This document shows positions 51,201-64,000 of a DNA stretch of 64,000 bases, piece by piece. Position numbers and translations under genes: made by a program. Source of the stretch: Mycteria americana (taxonomy: Eukaryota; Chordata; Aves; Ciconiiformes; Ciconiidae); contig NC_134370.1 of NCBI RefSeq assembly GCF_035582795.1, positions 55,477,501 to 55,541,500 of the forward strand, written 5' to 3'. Under the pieces are notes generated by a model. That model was given only the letters and a program-made list of their open reading frames with translations, did not search any database and was not told the origin of the DNA. Each line of letters starts with the position of its first letter. Position 1 is the stretch's first letter.

Positions 51201-54200
51201 TCATTCTAGTCAATCTTGTGTCTTTCTTCCCCAAATATGAAATCCAGCTTATTTCAAGGAGTGCTTCCATTGGGCTCATCACGCTGGAAATGACTGCATT
51301 TCACGAATTTCTGCCTCACCTCATGTCCCTGCCTCTTCGTGAGACATGTTCTCTGCCTGTCTTACAGACAGGGAGGGGAAAGGAGGTTTCTGAGGGCAGG
51401 GTGGTAGTGTCTGTGGGGGAGAGTTTAGTATAAATAAATAAATAAAAAGTTGAGGAGATTCTGGTGCCATTGGGCTATTGGGCTTCCTTCTCCTCGTCTT
51501 TCTGTTTTGGTGGACCACGTATAAAATGGAGTAGTAGTGAGTACCTACGTGTACAGTCTGTCCTCCTGAAGAAAGGTGTTAGACATGAGATTCCCTTTTT
51601 GGGGCAATTCATTAATAAGTATTTTCAATTTAGGTATCTACTTTCCAGCTGAATGGGTACGGAGAGTCATTTAAATCTTCGTCTCTGGCATACATTGTTA
51701 ATGATGAGCACATGGTCTGTTTAATGTTACTCTGTGGTATGTTAAATAACTAAACATTTTTTACTCTACAGGGAAAAACAACTGAAGTTAGATAAAATGA
51801 GAGCAACTCAGACATATATTGAAGAATTCAAAAAAGAACAAGCTATCTGGAGGAGAAGGAAACGGGAAGAGATGGAAGAAGAAAACAGGAAAATTATGGA
51901 GTTTGCCAACATTCAGCGACAAAGAGAAGAAGATCGGATGGCTAAAGTTCGAGACGCTGAGGAGAAAAAGCAAAGACTTCAAAGCATGGTATCAAAAATT
52001 GAAATTGTAGAAAAAATTATTGTACATTCTTGTCTTTCATTTAGAAATCCTTCCTTCTTGTAATAGATTGCTCAAAATCTGGAAAGAGAACAACAGAAGC
52101 GTGAAGAACTGGAACAAATCCGCCAAGAGCTGTATCTGGAAGAACAAGCGGAGACAGAAAGGAAGAAGGAGATGGTAAGTGCTGGCAGGTAGTTGGAGTA
52201 GTACCTCTCTATTGGTGGGGGGGAAATATTTCACTTTCCCTGGACTTCTACTGCAGATACATATATGGACATTTTGGTACTTGTCAGATACCAGTTTTTT
52301 CATATGTTGTCTGTACGTTCTGTGCACCTGTGCGTTAACTGTTAAGGGAAGATGCAAGTGGAGAGAGGAGTATTGCAACTTTGCCGTAATTCCTGCAGAA
52401 CGTTCAGGTTAGCGGAGCTGGTCTGGGTGAAACTTTTCTAAAATAAAAATAGTAGTGTATATGGAGGAAAACACACAATTTATGGAGCACTTATAGCTAT
52501 GGGTAAACTAATCTAATTTAAACAGACCAGATAAAAAAATTGAAAGAGAAAATGAAACTATTTTCAATCGCTGATGTAGAAAATAAGCAATAAAGTGAAT
52601 GCACGGGGCAGTATTTTACATAGTCTTCCTCTGTCCCTTCACTCCTCCTGATGTCTTTATGATGGAGCAGCGCTCCTTCAGTCTTTGGAAATTGTCACTG
52701 GAGTTGTGATGCTTAAAGAACATTTAGCCAGAGTATATCCCACATGCAGTTCCTTCTGTATCTGGGGATGCTCTTCAGAGGCCAAGTAACTCCCGTTTCC
52801 ACAACTTTTCCTCTAACAGTGCTGGCAGGGTTGTTCATGGACTGGGTTGGGTTGGGGTTTTTTTCGCACTTTGGATTTGCTAAGTCTGCAGTTGTTATTT
52901 GTGACTTAGGGATATTTTTGAGGGACTTCCTTGAGCCCATTTTGGTCTGTGGGCTGTCTCAGAGCAAAAAGCTTAATTCTGACATGGTTTTAGGTGTATT
53001 AAATGAATTTGAATTGTTTTCAATTCTGTTCTGGCACAAAGTGTCTATTTCCAACACTATTTCCTAAATGTTCTTAGTCAGACAAGGGGTTTGTATATTA
53101 ACTCAGTTTTTGGAGGGAAAATTCTGTCCTTTGAGTTTCCTTTGCTGTCCCCAATGTATTTGTTATTATTTCAACCAAGAAGACAACTGAAGGTTTTGAA
53201 TACCCTTATTGTCCCCTTCATATATTTATTTATCTCGTGAAGGAGAATATCAGTAACTTTCAAGTTCAGGTTTAAGCTAAGCAGGTTAATTAATTGCTTG
53301 CTTTTTGCATGTCCATTTGCTTTTTCCTATGGGCCCACCACACTCTGTCTTATCTTGCTATGGGTGACAAACAAAATGAAACACAGGCTGAGATACGTAA
53401 TGCTGTTATTTTTAGAGAGTTGTTCAGGAGCGCTGTCTTGTTGACTCACTTCATGCTAGTGGAAAAAAATAATCTCCTTTTGTTTTGGACTTAATTTTGA
53501 GAATCTTGAGACATTTGCCAAACTGGTTAATACTGGAGAGCACTGTCAGTTGTGGAGTTATTTATGCTAGAAGGTAACAGCTACAGTAAATTTATTCCAA
53601 GATAAATCGAGTAGATAGGCTGATGATGATCAAAATTTTCCAAAGTATGTTCAGTAATACAGCCTTTCGTTAAATTTCCTTTATAGGCAGAAATTGAAAA
53701 GAGAATAAGGCAACGCCTAGACTTAAGGCAAACATATGAAGAGCAGTTTGCTTTAAAGAAGGTAGCGCAACAAGCTATGCAAGAAGAGGAAGAAGCCTTC
53801 AGACAACAGATGTTGGCCAAGTTTGCAGAGGATGATCGCATTGAACAGATGAATGCTCAGAAACGAAGAATGAAACAGCTCGAACACAGAAGGGCTGTGG
53901 AAAAGCTTATTGAAGACCGTCACAAACAGTTTATTGCAGATAAAGTAAGAGTTTTCACTTTCGCCTTTGGTTTAGCCAAAACCTTTCAGTATGAGAATAC
54001 TTTTGCGTTACTAGGGAAAGGTGACAGGGGAATTGCAGAGAAGTGTGCAGGGTGGGGAAGCAGGCCTTTGTTTTGGTTTGCTGACGAGAAAAAAGTCTCT
54101 TTAGAGCTAACTTCTTTTGTAGCTGAAGAGGTTAGAGTCAGCAACATCCCTAGACCCCTGTATACCTGACATGCTCTCCAAATCTCTCTCCAAGAGCCAT

Positions 54201-56772
54201 GGGATCAGTGACACAACTGTTGTCCAGTTCAGCGTCCCTGATCAGCAGCACTGATGACAATGTGTGAGAAGGGGAAGTCCCAGCCTTGATTTTAGATTAA
54301 GTCTCTCGAATTATCATCTGAGGAAGAAAAGGCGTAAACTGAAAACAAGTCACGGAATCCTATACTGCAGTTTTCGGGCCTGTTTTATAGAGTAAAAATC
54401 ACATGTGTAATGTGAATTGCAATTTCTAGTCATCAGCATGAGAATACGTGCCTATTTCTCCTTTTCCTGGATTAGGACAGTAGGGCAAGAACAGACTAAC
54501 TTGTCTGTGAGCCAAGAAGGAACCAGAACTTCACACTTAATTACCTTTAAAAGGGCTTCTAGTATGAGACCAAACACTTACATAGCAGACTAGCCCCATG
54601 TCTTGCCATTCAGTCTTCTCTTTTGTCTGAGATTTTTTCCTAGTTACCAAATATGTATTGTTTAAACAGCGCTTTGTGGTTTTTTATATACGCTTTCCCA
54701 TCCTTTTCAAATTAATTTCCTCTGACTAAGAGTTAATAAGTGCAAGTTCAAAATTTACTCCATGAAAAAAATTTTCTCTTTATACTGTGGTGGATATTGG
54801 TGGAAACAAATGTTCAGAGCTGAAACTGAACCGTTACGAACACTTGCTTGTTTATTGTAGGAGCGTGAACTTGCAGAAAGACAGTTAGAGGAGAGAAGAC
54901 AAGAAAACATCCGTGCAATTGTTGAAGAAGAGAGACAGAAGCTCCTGAAAGAGCACGCATCTAAATTATTGGGTTATCTTCCTCGAGTAAGTGAATTGTA
55001 TTTTAAATGCTTTAAATGTTTGTCCTGTAAATCAGTGTTCTCTTGGACAGTCTGAAGTCGCATAACTGCGTAAGTTCCTGGACTCAGTGGGTGTCCTTAT
55101 TGTGTCAGCTCTCTTGTGCTCACCTTTTCCTTTCTTCTTTTTTTTTTTTCTTTTTCTTTCTGAGTTGGGAAGCAATTTACAAATATATTCTTTCTGTATG
55201 AGGGGCTATGGGCTCTATTGCAATATTGATGCCTTGTACAGAACTTGCTGAAAGCTTCCACGGCACTTTGCGCATCCCATTTTTGGGATGTGGAATGTAA
55301 GTTCCAAAGCAGGGCTTTTCTAGCTAGAAAGGGGTCCACCATATCTTAAACCATGTTTCCACCAAATTTCTCAGTTGGTGTTTTGGGAGCAATTTCTTAC
55401 AGCGTTGGCTGTCTTCGAGGCCTCCTGTTACCATGGAAATGAGGCCTCCTCTCTGTTGCAGTGCAGTAAACTGCAGGGCTTACAGAAGCATTTCAAAGCT
55501 CTCTCTGTTCATCCTCGTGTTTGTAAAAGTTAAAAAGATGCCAGCAATTATTGTAACAGGAATAAACTACAGTTTATTTTGTATTATGTTTCATAATCGG
55601 AAAGATCGCTTGATGGCATGCAAATAAAGAGAGCGCTGCCTTAGGGATGTAAAAATGCATGTACAGTAGGGAGGGAATTGCCCAACTATTTAAGGAAATT
55701 CTTTTCTGCAGTACTGGAAAACATTGTAAATATAGCAGAGTGTAATTTTTATTCAAATATTAATATGCTAATTTGGTGCATGAATTTGTAAAATTTGGAG
55801 TGAGTTATCTTCTAATGTAGATTGAATTAAAGGATAACTCAAATTGGCAGTATTTTGATACAGTTTTCTGGTTTGAATTTACTGTTGTAGGAATCCTTGG
55901 CTATTTCAGAGTGTCCATGGCTCATACCTTTTCCACAGTATTGATGTTCTACTTTGTTCTTCTCTCTGCTTCAACGCTGTGTCTGGATTGTGTGGTTGTA
56001 CATCGTGTTACTTCATTCAAAATCGTTAAATAGAAAAGTGCTACTTATTCTTAAGTCTCCAGTGTAGATGCAATTTGTAATTTTTTTTTTTTCCCTAAAT
56101 GCTGCAAGGTGTGTTCTGTGGGTCATACACATTTTTAGCCCTAAAATTAATTTAGATTTAGCTAGAGATTTAGATTTCTGGGTTCCCTTGCTTCCCTTCC
56201 CCAAAACATAGTTTCTGATTAAGTTGTTCAGTATCAGCTGATTTCCAAGATAATTTCTTTGTGTGGGCTCATTCCAACACAACTAAGGGTGGAGATAGAG
56301 CCCACCCCAGCCAGTGCCCCTTCTCAATGCAGTTGCTTGATTTTACTAAAGCTGCACCTGTGCTGTGCTGGCTATAATCCCTTTTGGGGATTGCAGGTAA
56401 ATGTTGTCTTTTGTATAGTGCTCATGTTGGAGTCTTTACATCAGCATTTGTGTGAAGAACAAAAGAGGCAGTTCTGGTTATCACCAAGTACACCCATGTG
56501 AAACTCATCTATTGAAGTTTTGTGATGGTTTTCAGGGCTGTTTGTTTTAAAGGTAACACCAGTACCATGGATACAAGCTATTCCGTTCACTTCCGTCGAA
56601 AATTTCAGAGATCCATAATAATCTCTCTGCTTTGTTTTACCTTCTAACATGTGTTTTGTTCCCCTTATTGCAGGGAGTACTCAAAGACAAAGATGACATT
56701 AACATGCTTGGAGAGGAATTTAGACTGGCTTATCAGAAGAGAAGAGGTAACGCATTCTCAGAAGAGAGCTGA
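48277..56772 (+). CDS. MNS1: MNS1, meiosis-specific nuclear structural protein 1
   Basis: Ten coding exons: 48277-48318, 48395-48514, 48797-48924, 49840-49942, 50783-51012, 51772-51988, 52067-52174, 53687-53944, 54861-54986, 56674-56772. All junctions are GT-AG and keep phase, giving 476 residues (human about 495). MNS1 is a coiled-coil protein inside axonemal doublet microtubules of motile cilia and sperm flagella, tied to outer dynein arm docking and left-right patterning. Nearly the whole chain is charged helix (TPH, trichohyalin-plectin homology family). Diagnostic blocks are EKLMIDEIVRKIYEEDQ-like (end of exon 5), REEMEEENRKIMEFAN (exon 6), MLAKFAEDDRIE and KQLEHRRAVEKLIE (exon 8), KLLKEHASKLLGYLP (exon 9) and LGEEFRLAYQ (exon 10). 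The start has a strong Kozak context (GCCATGG) and fits the family length. The frame stays open upstream to an ATG at 48028, which I consider unlikely to be used. The Ala/Arg-rich N-terminus (residues 1-54) is the least conserved part. Confidence 0.95.
48925..49839 (+). other. MNS1: MNS1 intron 3
   Basis: Non-coding. It holds an AT microsatellite-like tract near 49553-49600 and no other recognisable element. Confidence 0.85.
49943..50782 (+). other. MNS1: MNS1 intron 4
   Basis: Non-coding AT-rich intron. Nothing recognisable inside. Confidence 0.85.
51013..51771 (+). other. MNS1: MNS1 intron 5
   Basis: Non-coding. The donor is GTTAGT directly after CAAAT, so the last codon of exon 5 is split and completed by the first base of exon 6. 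A short AAAT repeat stands at about 51433-51447. Confidence 0.85.
52175..53686 (+). other. MNS1: MNS1 intron 7
   Basis: Non-coding, about 1.5 kb. Open frames inside have no recognisable product. Confidence 0.85.
53945..54860 (+). other. MNS1: MNS1 intron 8
   Basis: Non-coding, about 0.9 kb. The frame of exon 8 stays open for about 75 codons into it, but the consensus donor GTAAGA at 53945 and homology of the next exon place the splice there. Confidence 0.85.
54987..56673 (+). other. MNS1: MNS1 intron 9
   Basis: Non-coding, about 1.7 kb, with T-rich tracts near 55139 and 56082. No repeat family recognised. Confidence 0.85.
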
Positions 56773-56957
56773 AATTTCCCCCATTTCATCTGCTGGTTTG
56801 CCACTAGGTGTCATCTGATTACTAATGAAAATTTCCATTTCCTGTTAACAGTGAGGAACTTCTTAATATCATAAAAAGTCTCCATTTTAAGACTGGAGTT
56901 CTAAACTGATGAGCAGCTAGATTTATTTAAGTGTATGTTGTACTTGCATTTTACATC

Positions 56958-56963
56958 AATAAA
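56958..56963 (+). terminator. MNS1: MNS1 poly(A) signal
   Basis: AATAAA lies about 190 bases after the stop codon, followed within 30 bases by a T/G-rich stretch (TTATTCTTGGTTAGTG). It gives a short 3-prime UTR. Confidence 0.65.
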
Positions 56964-57893
56964 CTGTCACGGATTGCTCAATTATTCTTGGTTAGTGATG
57001 CAGCAATGTCAAAAATGTTTTCTCCAGCAACTCTGCAGAAGCCGAAGCTAGTGTAAATTCAGATGTGTATTTCAGTATGGACTATAAGATTCTCTTAATG
57101 GACTACTTCTGGTTGCAATTTAGAGATTTATCTGCATTGGCATTACAGTATTGAAATACTAATATCAGTGTAGTTTGTCTCATCTCAAAGGGGTAGGTCT
57201 GAGTTACTTGTTTCACTGTTAGTTCATGTGACTTTGCTAGCAGGATCTAGGCAGAGACATTTTTCCATTTTGAGGTCAGAATCACCGTTTATACCTTTCT
57301 TTCCGTGCATAAACTTACTACTTGTGTGCGGTGTTCCTATTCAATTACTCCGAGGGAGGAATCCATTGAAACAGCTGAGGCTTGGCAGAGGTTCATGCAA
57401 GCAGCATGGGATTTTCTTGCTCCTGTTAATTCATGTACACATGATATGCTCAGCTCATTCATCTACACTCAAACTTTTATCTAACTCTCGATCATAATGA
57501 TGATATAATAAAATCTTTAAGGATATAATGCTTGTAGAGCACCTGTGAATATGGAGCCATCGCTCCTGCTGTATCCCAAAGCAGCAGCTGATGGCCAGGG
57601 AAAGATTTAACACTTTCACCTTGACTAAAGTAGCAATTTAAAACAATACAACTGTATCGGACTATCTGGATAGTGAGGGGCAAGTCTCATGTATGTTTTT
57701 GCCAGCCAAGGGTGTAAGATGTGATAGCTAAAACAAGTTATGATCATTTCTGTAAAGGAGCTGTTGGTGCTTAAATTAGATGCCAGACCAACTCACTTTG
57801 AGGGGAGATCTGTTACAGAGAACAGACAATGCTAATTTTCCAACCATGTGTCTTAAAAAGGGCATGACATTCTCTTCTTAACGGGATCACTGG
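56964..57893. other. Gap between the convergent 3-prime ends of MNS1 and TEX9
   Basis: About 0.9 kb between the MNS1 and TEX9 poly(A) signals. No gene is seen. The two transcription units may overlap here if either reads past its signal. Confidence 0.6.
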
Positions 57894-57903
57894 TTTATTT
57901 ATT
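57894..57903 (-). terminator. TEX9: TEX9 poly(A) signals (two overlapping)
   Basis: The minus strand reads AATAAATAAA, giving two overlapping AATAAA hexamers about 390 bases past the TEX9 stop codon. Confidence 0.55.
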
Positions 57904-58289
57904 TCTGTTGCAACAAGGAATTTTCTGAGACTAAACCCTGCCTTCTTTGGACTGAATATTACCTTAGATAAGGTACAGTTTTAAATGCTAAAATGGAGCA
58001 AACTGATAACTAAGTTCACTTGTTGGAATACCCCTTGCACCGTCTGTGCTTCTCTGCTCATTACAGAATGGACAGTCTGGACTTAAACTTCAGCAGAAAT
58101 TTGTATTTCATATGATATCACAACACAAGCTCTCAGGCTTATAAAAGTTAAATGACTTAAACATCAGCAAAATCAAGGCACTGGGATATACAGTTATTAA
58201 CTATTATTATTAACAAGCATTCATATACAGTGCCAAAATAAATGTACCATCTGACTTGTATTTCAAACAGAAGGGTTTTTTTTATGGAA

Positions 58290-63089
<4,800 letters not shown>

Positions 63090-64000
63090 CTATTTAAGAA
63101 GCAAAGGATAAACATTATGAATAATGGTATTTTAATAAATCCCATACAGACAACACATTTACAGCAAGGCTTATCCTTGAAAACTTAAAGAGTCTGTGGA
63201 CTTCTTCGGCCTGCAGACAGCATCTGTCTCAAAGACTATTAATTCCACTGTTAAAACACCCCTTTCTTCTTTGAAGTCTTGAAAAGGGATCTTTCTCATC
63301 TTTGTTGTAAACTTCTCTCAGAATAATTGTGGAGCTGATCATGTCAAACCACAGGATTGACTGAAAAACCTTGTATGCTCAGTCAAAAAAAGAAAAAAAT
63401 GTCGGTATGTCCACTCTGTGGCAGATTTTGGAAGGGTGACTAGTATTCCCAGCTGCCTCTTCCCACCTGTTCCTTTTACCTCTTTTCCCCAGAGATTACT
63501 ACATGCAATTACCAACAAAAAGTTACAACAGCCTACTGAAGATGGCTGAGGGCAGTAACTATTTCATCTAGCAGAAAATAGTTCATTAAGTGTTTATGGC
63601 AACAATCAAAACAGTTCCCTCTTGTCTATGATGATAGTATTTCATAGTGCTGTAAGTGGGGAAATGAGAAAGAGAGACCAAGATGAGGAACAGAATAATG
63701 AGATTAAAGATCAGGGAATACAGATAAAAGGCAAAGTAGAAGAAATAAACAATTCTGGCAGAAAGAGCACATCTTGTCATTTGTGAAACAGAAATAGACT
63801 TTTTAAAAAAGATTATAAAATGTTTAGTCACAGGCACAGGAAGATTCTGTTAACCAAATCAGGGTAGAGAGGGGGCTTGTTAACCTTTTACCCTCAGACT
63901 GCCTTATTTCTGAGTAAAATTGTTCCATTTTCTCAATTCCACACCAGCTCTTGTGGTGGTTACTTCTAACCTCCACATCACTTATCCAAGAAATACATAC
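63090..64000 (-). other. TEX9: TEX9 intron running off the window
   Basis: AT-rich DNA upstream of the 63089 exon, ending at its TTAAATAG acceptor on the minus strand. No further coding exon is visible. Confidence 0.7.

Noticed and set aside
48925-56673. Intron-encoded RNA genes (tRNA or snoRNA) in MNS1
   Set aside because: I looked for tRNA B-box-like sequences and snoRNA boxes and saw none convincing.

Overview
The window looks like nuclear DNA of a bird. The reasons are the gene order ZNF280D - MNS1 - TEX9, which matches the amniote order on human 15q21.3 but more compactly; an env-less ERVL-type provirus whose LTR I recognise as a common avian family; a decayed CR1 3-prime end; and very old MIR/L2-type relics. 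The species cannot be fixed from this window.

Layout. Bases 1-3712 are the last intron of ZNF280D (+ strand). Bases 3713-4349 are its terminal coding exon, followed by a short 3-prime UTR with poly(A) signals near 4921-4957. From about 4976 to 36685 there is roughly 32 kb with no gene I can defend. It holds old retroposon scraps, a miRNA-like 23-bp hairpin (6044-6098), short inverted repeats and homopolymer runs. A minus-strand provirus with two LTRs and a 5-bp target duplication (ACATG) occupies 36691-43429; it is a broken fossil. Bases 43435-47690 are intergenic and include a decayed GIY-YIG nuclease segment that looks like a Penelope-like retroelement (45668-45945).

A CpG island (about 47690-48900) covers the promoter and first exons of MNS1 (+). 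MNS1 can be followed through ten coding exons to a stop at 56772, predicting 476 residues, with a poly(A) signal at 56958. TEX9 lies on the minus strand and converges on MNS1. Its last three coding exons are present (63089-62955, 62461-62327, 58367-58290), with poly(A) signals near 57894. Its 5-prime exons lie beyond the right edge.

MNS1 is a coiled-coil protein of motile cilia and sperm flagella, and TEX9 is a testis-expressed coiled-coil protein, so the right half is a small cilium/sperm neighbourhood. Two imperfect RFX X-box-like sites at the MNS1 promoter fit that. ZNF280D is an unrelated C2H2 zinc-finger nuclear protein. I found no convincing new biological system. The items most worth a second look are the 6 kb hairpin, the Penelope-like fossil and the uneven divergence between the two LTRs.
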